A stretch of DNA of 64,000 bases. Origin: Acidimicrobiales bacterium (GTDB lineage Bacteria > Actinomycetota > Acidimicrobiia > Acidimicrobiales > SHLQ01). Below are positions 1 to 7,717 of the stretch, piece by piece (position 1 is the first letter of the stretch; each line of letters opens with the position of its first letter). Under the pieces are notes generated by a model. That model searched no databases. It worked only from the letters and a program-made list of their open reading frames with translations, and had not been told where the DNA came from. Location of the stretch: assembly GCA_020629635.1 (NCBI GenBank), contig JAHDCX010000007.1:1-64000 (forward strand), written 5' to 3'. Made by a program: the position numbers and the translations under genes.

Positions 1-2
1 GG

Positions 3-386
3 CCGATCTACGACCCGTTCGAAGCCAACCTCGGCCGGTTCGTCCAGATGGACAAAGACTTCATCGGCCGCGACGCCCTCGTCCCGATCGCCGAGAACGG
101 CCCCGCCCGCAAGCTCTGCACGTGGACCGTCGACGTCCCCGAAGGCCGCGAGCACGCCGACGTCATGGGCGACGAACCGGTGTGGCTCGACGGTGAAGTC
201 GTCGGCTGGGTCACGTCTGGCGGCTACGCCCACCACTCCAAGACCTCGGTCGCACTCGGCTACGTCCCCGCCGAACACGCCGAGACAACATCAGGCTGGG
301 AGATCGAGATCCTGGGCGTCATGCGCAACGCCACCCTGCGCACCGAACCCATCTGGGACCCCACCGCCCAACGCATGCGCGGGTAG
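3..386 (+). CDS. GcvT-domain aminomethyltransferase, C-terminal part (5' end outside window)
   Basis: The reading frame is open from the window edge to TAG at 384-386. It gives about 127 residues typical of the C-terminal part of the GcvT/aminomethyltransferase superfamily: the PIYDPFEANLGRFV stretch, then the GRDAL turn, and a beta-barrel tail that contains GEVVGWVTSGGYAHH and ALGYVP. Family members transfer a one-carbon unit from an N-methyl or S-methyl donor to tetrahydrofolate in the cytoplasm. The N-terminal folate-binding part, or a fused FAD oxidoreductase domain as in dimethylglycine or sarcosine dehydrogenases, would lie to the left of the window, so the substrate cannot be named. 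A methionine at 48 is internal, because homology begins before it. Confidence 0.85.
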   Translation, partial: PIYDPFEANLGRFVQMDKDFIGRDALVPIAENGPARKLCTWTVDVPEGREHADVMGDEPVWLDGEVVGWVTSGGYAHHSKTSVALGYVPAEHAETTSGWEIEILGVMRNATLRTEPIWDPTAQRMRG

Positions 387-474
387 CACCCGCTGCGCCA
401 CGACCAAAGTCGCTCGGAGGAGAACCCTGCGCACGCCCCCGGCGCGGCGAACCCCGTGACGTCGGGGCGGCGAC

Positions 475-621
475 GCCAAAGATAGGGAAGTGAGGCAGGA
501 GCAGCAGTGGGCCGATCACAACGAGCGGGAAGATCAATGCGAACTCCACCGTCGCCTGGCCCCGATTCCCGTCCGATCACCGAGTCGATGATGGCGTCGA
601 ACAGCTCGCCGATCTTGCTGG
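475..621 (-). pseudogene. Degraded TadE-like pilus assembly N-terminus
   Basis: On the minus strand from about 570 downwards the frame reads GNRGQATVEFALIFPLVVIG, the conserved N-terminal signature of TadE/TadG-like pilus proteins (GQ-[AS]-x-V-E-F-A-L followed by a hydrophobic segment). The frame ends after PHFPIFG with no TadE-like continuation. A TGA lies at 577-579 just upstream, and the likely N-terminal leader (SKIGELFDAIIDSV) is in another frame. It therefore looks like a frameshifted and truncated remnant. The only start in frame is a GTG at 549, inside the conserved motif. The similarity is short, so chance cannot be excluded. Confidence 0.4.
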
Positions 622-638
622 TCCCGGTCGCTCAGGTG

Positions 639-673
639 ACTGCCGTAAAGGCAGTTAGGTCAGGGGCCTGACC
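639..673. repeat. Two adjacent perfect palindromes
   Basis: ACTGCC-GTAAA-GGCAGT (639-655) is followed by GGTCAGG-GG-CCTGACC (658-673). Both are perfect inverted repeats. They lie between a gene ending at 386 on the plus strand and one ending at 710 on the minus strand, so they could be a bidirectional terminator. No T-run follows either one. Confidence 0.4.
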
Positions 674-709
674 TTCGTCGGTCTGATTAGTCGGTGACAG
701 CTGAGGTGG

Positions 710-1720
710 TCATCGACGAGCTGGCTCGAGGTAGAAGTCGAACTGAAGCTCATCGGTGCCGAGAGCGCGGCACCAGAACCAGAACTCGCTGGAAATCTCG
801 GTTAGGTCGGGTTGCACCGTGATGACGACCTCGTCGACACCAACCAACGGCGCATAGGTCTTGTTCGGCCCCGGCGTGACCTCGACGATGGACCCGTCCA
901 CAGCGTGAAACTCGACCACGGCTGCGGAGAAGAAATCATCCGTCCGGTCAGCGAAATCAGGGTACTGTCGGTGCCCCTCGCTCACCGGCCCCTGGATCTC
1001 ACAGAAGTCGATGTCGAAGGGATGGGAGGGCGGCTCGACGCCATCCGAGCGGTCATACACAACGAACGAGATCTGGCTACAGGATTCCCCTCGATCGGCG
1101 AGATGCGTGCGTCCCTGCGGCTCGGAGGGGATCGCTCTCGGATCAAAACGGCACACTTTGGCCACCTCATCGCCAGCCACCTCATCTGTGACATCCCCGC
1201 CGGCAGCCACCTCATCGCCAGCCACCTCGTCTGTGACATCCCCGCCGGCAGCCACCTCATCGCCAGCCACCTCGTCTGTGACATCCCCGCCGACTTTGAC
1301 ATCCCCGTCGACTCTGTTGATGATCACGATGCTCTCCGAGTCGCTGGCAGTCACGTCGGTGTCTCCCTCGTCGACGACCGTCCCCTCCTCGGTCGCAACT
1401 GAACGGTCGCTGTCTACGACGAGCCCAGGGTCGGGGTCCTCCCCTTGCCCCTGAGCCATGGTGACCAAGACCCCGGCGAAGCCGAGAAGGACGCTTGCGA
1501 CGGCAAAGACCAACATCGTTCGCTGAAGCGATCGGTTCGGCTCGTCAGTCTGTTCGCCCTCGTCCTCGGTCACGGGATCGGACGTCGGTAGGGATTCTCT
1601 CCCGCGGCTGCTCGTCTCGGAATAACCGATTTGAACAGCGGCTACGTGTGCGTTCGGACGCACCTCGCCAACTGGATCGGGCTGCCCTTGTTGTGGTGTC
1701 TCTGGATCAGTTATCGTCAT
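710..1720 (-). CDS. Hypothetical single-pass membrane protein with three 15-residue repeats
   Basis: This is a 336-residue protein of no family I recognise. Residues 1-65 are polar and probably cytoplasmic. Residues 69-90 form a transmembrane helix (LVFAVASVLLGFAGVLV). The rest is acidic and probably extracellular. After a stretch rich in Asp and Val come three tandem copies of GGDVTDEVAGDEVAA, encoded by exact 45-bp repeats, then a C-terminal domain with three or four cysteines (CRF, SCSQ, FCEI, WCRA) and beta-type sequence. An ATG at 1720 follows a GAAGAG ribosome-binding site. The repeats suggest a flexible spacer between membrane and domain. Repeat number may vary between strains because the units are nearly identical in DNA. 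Confidence 0.7.
   Translation of the reverse strand: MTITDPETPQQGQPDPVGEVRPNAHVAAVQIGYSETSSRGRESLPTSDPVTEDEGEQTDEPNRSLQRTMLVFAVASVLLGFAGVLVTMAQGQGEDPDPGLVVDSDRSVATEEGTVVDEGDTDVTASDSESIVIINRVDGDVKVGGDVTDEVAGDEVAAGGDVTDEVAGDEVAAGGDVTDEVAGDEVAKVCRFDPRAIPSEPQGRTHLADRGESCSQISFVVYDRSDGVEPPSHPFDIDFCEIQGPVSEGHRQYPDFADRTDDFFSAAVVEFHAVDGSIVEVTPGPNKTYAPLVGVDEVVITVQPDLTEISSEFWFWCRALGTDELQFDFYLEPARR
1161..1295. repeat. Three tandem 45-bp repeats inside a coding region
   Basis: Units begin at 1161, 1206 and 1251, each starting GCCACCTCATCGCCAGCCAC. The first differs from the others at one position (CTCATCTG against CTCGTCTG). The length is a multiple of three, so copy-number change keeps the reading frame of the membrane protein encoded on the minus strand. 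Confidence 0.9.
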
Positions 1721-2751
1721 CGACGGCTCATTTCTCTTCAGGGGAATGGGTGATTGTGGGTTCCACCGTCGGGTGCGTCCTGCTGGCAGACGTACCAGGT
1801 CTCGCCGTGTTCAGATCCCCGGCGGTGGTCTCAACTGAGTCGCTTTGGAAATCGACTTCAAGTGCCGGCCCTGCTACCTCGTCGGAGTGGGGTGCGTCAA
1901 AGGCGGGTATAGCGGTACTGAACTACCGGTGCAGGCTGAAATAGCCCCAGTCTCTGACGTTCGCCCAGTATCCGTCAGCGAGATTTTCTTGCTCGCGCGC
2001 TCGCTGCTCTAGCCGTGTGCGCTCTGCGGAACATTCTGCCGCGTCGGCCTATTCACGGGTACTGAGCCGCGCATATCTCGTGCCCCTTGGCACGATTCGC
2101 ATCGAACGACATTCAAGCCACCCTTTCTCCGTCTTCGTGACGGTACGTGAATAGCACGCCGGTCGATTCCCGAGTGGGTCACTCAACAGCTCCGACACTG
2201 TTGGCAACCATTCCGGCGTGCTAATCAGTTCACTTCAACGTGAGGCATGCCACGGCCTCGTCTCGAGGGTTTATCATCCAGGCCAAAGAGTGTCAAAACG
2301 AACGGAGCCCCAGCCACTGTCGGAGTGCTGGGGTCCGTCTGATCACCGTTGAAAGTGAAGTTGCCTCACAAGGGTGGGCTCCCGGATGGTACATCAGAGT
2401 GTCGACTAACTTTCAAACCGACGGAGCAATTGTCAAGAGATGTGGATGGTGGGTGTGGGCGGCGGCGCCAGCGGCACCGAGCCCGAACCGCGACAATCAA
2501 CGCCCCATTTGCCGTCAGAGCAGGGCCGATGGGCTTGACGAGCGTCTTGACCGGCCTCTCGAGCTACTCGGCCAAGTGCCGCTGAACCGTCGCATCTTGA
2601 ACTCGGCACCTCGTGTGAGCGACCTCGCGCAGTGCGTCGCCCTTCGGCGTTCATCTGTCACGGGACGTCGAAGCCGGAAGCATCGCCGGATATGTCCACG
2701 CCGTGCCCGAGGCTTCGCCGACATTGGGCTCAGTATCGGACGGCCTGCCCT
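1721..2751. other. About 1 kb with no supportable gene
   Basis: Frames in this stretch are short or have composition unlike the neighbouring genes, and none resembles a known family. Base composition is visibly less GC-rich around 1960-2430 than in the flanks. With the broken genes that follow, this suggests acquired and decaying DNA. Confidence 0.5.
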
Positions 2752-3113
2752 ATCGAAGCAGCGGAACTCGTCAAGGACGCAATCGCATTCGCAACGACGA
2801 CCGAGTACCTACGGGGGTGGTACCAGCTATCACGACCGTTTGCCTCGCCGTCGAAGCGAGCGCGCGGCGGCCGCAACGAGCGTGAGTGGGCGGAAACGGC
2901 TGCGTTGATCGCCTACGCCACCCACTTCAACCCGAATCGCCGCTCAAGTGGCTGGCCACCGAGTTCGGCTACCTCGACGTCTCGCCTACATGGTGGACGA
3001 AGAACGCAGCAGAGTGCGCAAGCCGGGGGTATCTCACGGGCCGCAAGGCGGGCGTCGGTGGCGGTGTCGCGTCAGACGAGACGGTGCGAGTGCTCGATCT
3101 GCACCATCGCTAA
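2752..3113 (+). pseudogene. Frameshifted HTH-like protein of an integrated element
   Basis: One frame reads EAAELVKDAIAFATTTEYLR and on to WAETAALIAYATHFNP near 2930. The coherent sequence then continues in another frame as ESPLKWLATEFGYLDVSP, then WWTKNAAECASRGYLTGRKA, to TAA at 3111-3113. Joined across a one-base shift near 2935, the C-terminal half has the layout of small actinobacterial HTH proteins of mobile elements (LAE-x-F-x(4)-VS-x(3)-x-x-W-x(3)-A-x(2)-RG-x-L). The N-terminus is unclear. The stop overlaps the 3' end of the minus-strand gene that follows by 4 bp. Function as a DNA-binding protein is inference. Confidence 0.4.
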
Positions 3114-3427
3114 GCCTGGACTCGAATCATTGAGGCAACGAGGCGGGTCAACACTGCACGGTGTTCCTGCCCTGACTCGCATACTTCGATCTCGTAGAGC
3201 ACGTGGTTCACGGCTTGCTGCGACATGACTTCTTGGCAGACCACACCATCGCCGTCAAGGATGACAATGGCATACTCACCCTCCTTGCGGGCGCCAACCG
3301 GGAGGAGTTGCACACTGCGTTGCGTCGCAAGACGCTCAAGCCCACTGGTCAAGCGCTTTTCAACTCCCGAAAGACGGTCGATTGGCCAGCGCTTGCCTAC
3401 CTCGACAAACACCGTCAGCTCTTCCAT
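3110..3427 (-). CDS. Small hypothetical protein in a mobile-element remnant
   Basis: This is a 105-residue protein without recognised family, containing short beta-like stretches (ELTVFVEVGKRW, YAIVILDGDGVV, HVLYEIEVCESG). It is judged real because TAAGCT lies exactly six bases before its ATG, the leaderless promoter spacing seen at many genes in this window, and because its codon use is ordinary. It sits between a frameshifted HTH-like gene and a broken serine recombinase, and may be cargo of the same decayed element. An antisense frame on the plus strand over the same bases lacks such a promoter. Confidence 0.55.
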   Translation of the reverse strand: MEELTVFVEVGKRWPIDRLSGVEKRLTSGLERLATQRSVQLLPVGARKEGEYAIVILDGDGVVCQEVMSQQAVNHVLYEIEVCESGQEHRAVLTRLVASMIRVQA

Positions 3428-3460
3428 GTCCGAAGCTTAGGTCCTTGAGTGGCCACGGCG

Positions 3461-3879
3461 TCATCGCCACTCGATCTCGATCGAGTCGGGGTCAAACCGT
3501 GGCCCGGACTTCTTCGGGTCGACAGTGACGAACCGAACCCGTCGTCGGTCTGGCGGGTGTCGCCCCGGTGAACGACGACCTTTTAGATCAGCAGCGACAG
3601 CGCCGCTTTCCGCTGTTCGAGGTTGAGCTCGTCGAATGCCTCGCCGAGTGCACCGGCATCGACGGCCGGGAGTTCGATGGCATCGAGGTCGGCTTCGAGT
3701 TCGTCACGACGGGCCGTGAATGGTTTGCGTGCTGCGTCCCATTCCTCTTTCGTCAGATCCTGCGCACCGAATTGCTCAAGGTCGACGAGTCGTTGCCGTA
3801 GGTCGGCCAGTTCATCCCGGATTGCGTCGGTCGTACCGTCGTCTTCGTCGTCGGCAGCGGCGACCTCGAAGTGTCGGCA
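3461..3879 (-). pseudogene. Broken serine recombinase, C-terminal region
   Basis: On the minus strand the frame from 3879 reads an acidic linker, then DELADLRQRLVDLEQF and LTKEEWDAARKPFTARRDEL, the coiled-coil region of large serine recombinases, and then LNLEQRKAALSLLI. This runs into a TAA, followed by KVVVHRGDTRQTD. After a frameshift it continues RVRFVTVDPKKSGPRFDPDS and ends IEIEWR-TGA at 3461. The tail (RFDPD-x-I-x-I-x-W-R) is the usual C-terminus of this family. There is thus at least one nonsense codon and one frameshift, and the catalytic N-terminal domain is missing. This marks an old integrated element. Confidence 0.7.
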
Positions 3880-4118
3880 CGCTCCCCTACGTCTTCGACA
3901 AGGACTTCGTACTGCATCGGACTTTCGGAGAGATCAAGGGTCCATCCGTTTCTTCCGGCAAGGAGGCAACCTCCATCGCGCAAGAGCGAACTACTGCTCA
4001 CTCCGAGAACTGCCAGAAGTACCGCCGTGGAAATGGACATCAGGAGAAGGGTCAGCCCCACCTGCGCCAGTCTCGGCAGAGGCTTTCGATCGGTCTGCTT
4101 GTTGGGACTTGACCCCAC
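3753..4118 (-). CDS. Hypothetical membrane-anchored open frame fused to recombinase debris
   Basis: A GTG start at 4118 opens a frame with a short basic N-terminus, one hydrophobic segment (about residues 20-42, LTLLLMSISTAVLLAVLGVS) and an ordinary-looking region to about residue 80. Beyond that the frame runs out of phase through the recombinase remnant and is probably not native. It looks like the N-terminal piece of a membrane protein truncated by the insertion or deletion that left the recombinase fragment. The start lies in a GGGGTCAAGTC sequence that is also the core of the REP-like palindromes at 35199 and 59601. Confidence 0.3.
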   Translation of the reverse strand: MGSSPNKQTDRKPLPRLAQVGLTLLLMSISTAVLLAVLGVSSSSLLRDGGCLLAGRNGWTLDLSESPMQYEVLVEDVGERADTSRSPLPTTKTTVRPTQSGMNWPTYGNDSSTLSNSVRRI

Positions 4119-4119
4119 T

Positions 4120-5028
4120 TCATTCGAGGCCGTGGTTGGCGACGGCGGTGTCGAGGGCGGCGAGCACGGCCTGGATGGCAGGGCGGTCGCTCGATGACTG
4201 GCGCCAGACGATCTCGATCGTACGGGTGAGGCGATCCTTCAGATCGACCACAACCACGTTGTCCGGTACCTCACGAAGCCCGAGGTCGGGCACCAGGCCA
4301 ACCCCAGCCCCGGCACCGACGAGGCGAAGCATTGTCGGGTAGTCCTCGAGCTGGTGGGCGTAGTTGGGCTCGAAGCCAGCGTCGAGGCACGCGTCACGCA
4401 CGCTCCGACCACACGCCATGCTCGGTGGCGACGCAATGAGTCGACGGCCTTCGACGTCGTCGAGCTCGACAACGCCAACATCGAGGGGATCGCCGGGCTT
4501 GACGACGACGTGGAACGCATCCTGGGCAACGAGGCGGCGAGCGAGGCGCCCGTCTTCGCTCCCGACCTCGCCCGGCATGTCGACGGTGAAGGCCATGTCG
4601 AGCTCGCCGGAGCGCACGGCGTCGATCGCTTCGGTCGGGTCCATCTCACGGGTCCGGACGTCGAGGTCGGGGTGTGCCTCGATCAGCTCGGTCAGCATCT
4701 CGGGGAGGACCGAGTTGGCGATCGTTTCCATCACACCGATCCGGACGACACCGATCGCCTTCGAGCCCACCGCCTCGAGCGCGGCCTGGGCACGTTCGAG
4801 CTGTTCGAGAATCACGGTGGCGTGGCCGACGAGCTCGCGGCCCGCATCGGTGAGGAACACATTTCGACCCACACGTTCGAGCACGGCGATACCCGTGGTC
4901 TTCTCGATCGAGGAGAGCTGCTGGGAGACGGCCGACGAGGTGTACCCGAGCTGCTCCGCGGCGGCGGCGATCGTGCCCTGCTGCGCGACCTCGCGGAGCA
5001 TTCGGAGCTGTTGTATCGAAAGATCCAT
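4120..5028 (-). CDS. LysR-family transcriptional regulator
   Basis: This 302-residue protein has an N-terminal winged HTH (residues about 5-62: LSIQQLRMLREVAQQG, then AAAEQLGYTSSAVSQQLSSI) and a LysR substrate-binding domain beginning near residue 85 (VRIGVMETIANSVLPEML). The start is set at ATG 5028 rather than GTG 5052: the protein then begins MDLSIQQL, as is usual for the family, and TACGCT stands seven bases upstream. It is transcribed away from a zinc-ribbon gene (5125) and a maleate-isomerase-like gene (5377), which makes those its likely targets. The effector is unknown. Confidence 0.88.
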   Translation of the reverse strand: MDLSIQQLRMLREVAQQGTIAAAAEQLGYTSSAVSQQLSSIEKTTGIAVLERVGRNVFLTDAGRELVGHATVILEQLERAQAALEAVGSKAIGVVRIGVMETIANSVLPEMLTELIEAHPDLDVRTREMDPTEAIDAVRSGELDMAFTVDMPGEVGSEDGRLARRLVAQDAFHVVVKPGDPLDVGVVELDDVEGRRLIASPPSMACGRSVRDACLDAGFEPNYAHQLEDYPTMLRLVGAGAGVGLVPDLGLREVPDNVVVVDLKDRLTRTIEIVWRQSSSDRPAIQAVLAALDTAVANHGLE

Positions 5029-5124
5029 GCTGGTCAGCGTATCGGAGATCACTTAGCGACGCTGAAGCTTTCTGTGCAGGAATCATCGCTTTTCCTGAAG
5101 GATGGGTTCCCGCACGATGAAGCC

Positions 5125-5343
5125 ATGTTCAGCATGACTTGCACCCACTGCCACACCACCCGACTCATGAACACCCACAGCATCCAGTCGATGCACCGAA
5201 CGCTCGAAGGGACGGTCGCCTACGTGCGCTGTCACTGCGGCAAGACCACGATCCATCTCTTCGAGCGACTCAACGCAAAGGCGCGGCGGCCCGAATCGGT
5301 CGACCTTTGCGACGAGCAGCACATCGAACCGATCGGCGCCTGA
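5125..5343 (+). CDS. Small zinc-ribbon protein
   Basis: This is a 72-residue protein with two metal-binding knuckles, CTHC near residue 5 and CHC near residue 36 (YVRCHCGKTTIHLF), the pattern of a compact zinc ribbon. Similar small proteins are widespread and uncharacterised in Actinobacteria. The ATG at 5125 precedes the first CxxC closely, so the start is well fixed. It lies 96 bp from the divergent LysR gene and 33 bp before the isomerase-like gene, which has its own promoter. The role is unknown; zinc binding is inferred from the cysteines. Confidence 0.65.
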   Translation: MFSMTCTHCHTTRLMNTHSIQSMHRTLEGTVAYVRCHCGKTTIHLFERLNAKARRPESVDLCDEQHIEPIGA

Positions 5344-5364
5344 AGCCCAACCTCCTGCCCGATC

Positions 5365-5370
5365 TAGGGT
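5365..5370 (+). promoter_or_regulatory. -10 hexamer for leaderless transcript
   Basis: TAGGGT is followed by six bases and then the ATG at 5377. A transcript starting at the A of the start codon would place this hexamer at -12 to -7. The same spacing recurs throughout the window. Confidence 0.6.
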
Positions 5371-5376
5371 GTCGGG

Positions 5377-6123
5377 ATGGCACCACGACGGGTCGGGATC
5401 ATCGTTCCGCCGAAGTACTTCGACACGACCTCGAAGGAACTCCTCGGACTCGGGCTCGACATCGACGTGCTCACCACGCAGATTCGGGTGGACCGTGATT
5501 TCGGCTACCAGCTCGACGAGATCGTCACCTGCGCAGGAGAGATCGAAGCTTGCGCGGTGGCGCTCGCCGATGCTGGCGCCGAGGTCGTGCTCCAGCTCGG
5601 CACGCCGTTCTCGACGGCGCATGGCTGGGACGGCGCCAACGAGCTCCGGAGTCGGATCGAAGACGTCGCCGGCATGCCATTCGAGATGATGGGCCTGTCG
5701 GTGATCCAGGCGGCACGGGCGCTCGGCGCTGAAGGGGTCGCCCTCGCCACCGGCTACTACGACGAGGCGTGGACCGAGCAGTATTCGAGCTTCGTCACCG
5801 GTGCCGGCCTCGCGATCACGAGCGTCCAGAACTACGTCGACCAGGGCCACTTTCCGACACAGGAGGCCGCGTTCGCCGCCGGTTTCGACGGGATCGATCC
5901 GGCGATCGCGCGGGCGAGTTTCGCCCAGGTCGCCGCCGACGACTCGGATGCCGACGTCATCGTGATCCCGGGCATGCCCGGCAAGATCCTGTCGATGATC
6001 CCCGAGCTCGAAGCTGGCGACAGCCGCCCGTTCGTCAGCTACTTCGCCATTTGGTGGCGCTGCCTCGACCGACTCGGTCTGACGGCACCCGCAGGCAGCG
6101 GCCGGTTGCTCACGAGCGCCTGA
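5377..6123 (+). CDS. Maleate isomerase / arylmalonate decarboxylase family protein
   Basis: This 248-residue protein belongs to the Asp/Glu racemase superfamily, maleate cis-trans isomerase/AMDase branch: RVGIIVPPKYFDTTSKE at the N-terminus, VVLQLGTPFSTAHG in the middle where one active-site region lies, and IVIPGMPGKI near residue 205. Several family members carry a catalytic cysteine in a VV-x-x-C-T segment; here the corresponding N-terminal site reads LQLGTPFS and the second reads PGMPGK, so the usual cysteine pair is not obvious and the reaction may differ. It probably acts on a dicarboxylic acid in the cytoplasm, under control of the divergent LysR regulator. Its TGA abuts the TGA of the convergent lipoprotein gene. 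Confidence 0.72.
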   Translation: MAPRRVGIIVPPKYFDTTSKELLGLGLDIDVLTTQIRVDRDFGYQLDEIVTCAGEIEACAVALADAGAEVVLQLGTPFSTAHGWDGANELRSRIEDVAGMPFEMMGLSVIQAARALGAEGVALATGYYDEAWTEQYSSFVTGAGLAITSVQNYVDQGHFPTQEAAFAAGFDGIDPAIARASFAQVAADDSDADVIVIPGMPGKILSMIPELEAGDSRPFVSYFAIWWRCLDRLGLTAPAGSGRLLTSA

Positions 6124-7668
6124 TCAGCCGACATCCTCGCAGTGGCCGAGCTGCAGGAAGTAGCACGCCAGGCGTGCCGACGGGAGCCATTCGCCGTCCA
6201 CGAGGTCGAAGACCAACAGAACCGGGAATTCGTTGCCTCTCTGGAGCTCGACGTGCGCCCGATCGCCGCCGGGTTCGATCAAAACCCCGGTGACGGTGGT
6301 GTTGGGAAAGACCGAGGAGAACACGGCGGCCGCCTGATCGGTGATCTCCGGATCGGTCGAGCCGACATCGTCACCCGCGACCACACGTTCCGCGACTGCG
6401 GCGACCTCGGCCTCGACACCGGAAAGGGTAGGCCCAATCGGCAACCCCGATGGCTGCCATGGCTCGGTCTCGCCGATTCGCTCGAGGTCCACCTCGACGA
6501 TTCGACGGAGGTGATCACGGACGAAAAGGCGATCGTCGGCGACGGCGAACGTGTTCGCCGCGGTCAAGATGTTGTGAAACGACTCCGCCATCGGCGAGAT
6601 CGTTCGCGACCAGACGATTCCTTGCTCGTCGAGCGAGACGAGGACAAGCGTTTCGACGCCGTCATCGATCACGCTCGCGCCGAGATACGAATGCTCCGGA
6701 GAAGAGAAGCGCAGCCGGGTGATGCGTCCCTCGAAATACTCGCCGAGCGAGATCGGCTCTCCCACCTCCCGGTTCTTCGTGTCGAGCGGCCAGATCGTCC
6801 CTGCGGGGAGATCACCGATCCACAAGACGTCTCCGGTCTTCGCCATGACCGACACGTCGGTGAGCATGCTGCCGTAGTCGACGCTGAACTGATCGAGACG
6901 TCTGCCGTCGGCCAGATCCGTGACCTCCACTTCGCCGGTCGGGGCGAACGTCCAAAAGTCGGTGCTGGCCTGGAACGACGCCAACGACTGATCGAAGTCC
7001 TCGTAGATGATGATCTCGTCGGTGAGAGTCTTGGCGTCGACGCTCAACAGCTGGTTGTCTCGGATGAATGCCGTCCGGCCTTCGGAAGGTCCCGGCGATA
7101 GCGCAACCGACACAACACCCGCGTCGTTGTGGAGGCGCCCCGTGATCTCGAGCGATTCTGCGTTGACGCTCACCACGTGGTCGACATTGTTGTCTCGGGT
7201 TGCCGAGGACATCAGCAGTTGATCTCCCGAGGCGAATCCCCCGAGCGGCGAGTTCCGGTACTCGGCGGCGGCGATGGTCGTGACCCTGTCGATCGCGCCG
7301 GTGTCGGGGTCGAGTCGCACGACGCTTCCCTCCGCAAAGGCGAACACGTCGCCGTTCACCCCGATCAAGGAATACAGCGCGTGATCGAACTCCCACGCAT
7401 TCTTGATGGGCAGCGCCGGAGGTGGGTACGTCGGGACCGCGTCCTCGGCGTCTGCCTCGCCAAGTGCTTGTTGGTCGGCGCCCGGACCGGCGTCGGACGT
7501 CTCGGTGGCGCTCGGAACCTGTGATGTCGTCGACCCCGATTGGACGTGCGCACCGTCGACAGTGGCGGTCTCGTCGACGTCAGCGGCACTACCACACGCC
7601 GTTGCAGACACGATCATCGCGACGGCGACGCACCACCACCCTCGTCTCGTTCGGCTCCGATGATTCAT
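6124..7668 (-). CDS. Secreted lipoprotein, beta-propeller-like
   Basis: This 514-residue lipoprotein precursor starts at ATG 7668, preceded by AAGGAG; longer frames upstream lack a signal peptide. Residues 1-28 form a lipoprotein signal ending in the lipobox SATAC. A Ser/Thr/Glu-rich linker follows (to about residue 80), then repeated beta-type segments (SVVRLDPDTGAIDRV, HVVSVNAESLEITG, DVLWIGDLPAGTIWPLDT) resembling propeller blades, and a C-terminal domain around 420-514. It is the last gene of an operon with an ECF sigma factor and its anti-sigma-like partner (49-bp gap), so it may be a sensor or target of that envelope response. No enzymatic motif is seen. Confidence 0.7.
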   Translation of the reverse strand: MNHRSRTRRGWWCVAVAMIVSATACGSAADVDETATVDGAHVQSGSTTSQVPSATETSDAGPGADQQALGEADAEDAVPTYPPPALPIKNAWEFDHALYSLIGVNGDVFAFAEGSVVRLDPDTGAIDRVTTIAAAEYRNSPLGGFASGDQLLMSSATRDNNVDHVVSVNAESLEITGRLHNDAGVVSVALSPGPSEGRTAFIRDNQLLSVDAKTLTDEIIIYEDFDQSLASFQASTDFWTFAPTGEVEVTDLADGRRLDQFSVDYGSMLTDVSVMAKTGDVLWIGDLPAGTIWPLDTKNREVGEPISLGEYFEGRITRLRFSSPEHSYLGASVIDDGVETLVLVSLDEQGIVWSRTISPMAESFHNILTAANTFAVADDRLFVRDHLRRIVEVDLERIGETEPWQPSGLPIGPTLSGVEAEVAAVAERVVAGDDVGSTDPEITDQAAAVFSSVFPNTTVTGVLIEPGGDRAHVELQRGNEFPVLLVFDLVDGEWLPSARLACYFLQLGHCEDVG

Positions 7669-7717
7669 GTCTGCGACTCCTTCTTCTGATTCGATTCTGA
7701 TCTGGACATGGCGCGTG

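Larger units (their letters stand above)
387..709. other. Gene-poor intergenic stretch
   Basis: No intact gene is supported here. The stretch holds a degraded TadE-like N-terminus on the minus strand (475-621) and two adjacent short palindromes (639-673). Both neighbouring genes point into it, so the palindromes may act as transcription end points. Confidence 0.5.

Noticed and set aside
1161-1295. Regular repeats suggesting a CRISPR array
   Set aside because: The three 45-bp units are contiguous without spacers and encode an in-frame protein repeat.
2389-2430. A plus-strand frame reads WYIRVSTNFQTDG, like the N-terminal signature of resolvases (YxRVSTxxQ)
   Set aside because: The match is only about ten residues, no catalytic-domain sequence follows, and it is on the opposite strand to the real recombinase remnant at 3461-3879. 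Chance similarity is likely.
3203-3448. Plus-strand frame of 81 residues with plausible amino-acid composition
   Set aside because: It is antisense to the 3110-3427 gene, which has a clear TANNNT-N6-ATG promoter; the plus frame has none.
3485-3493. Further copy of the GGGGTCAA repeat core
   Set aside because: Here the sequence continues AACC and lies in the recombinase remnant coding for FDPDS; the match is too short.
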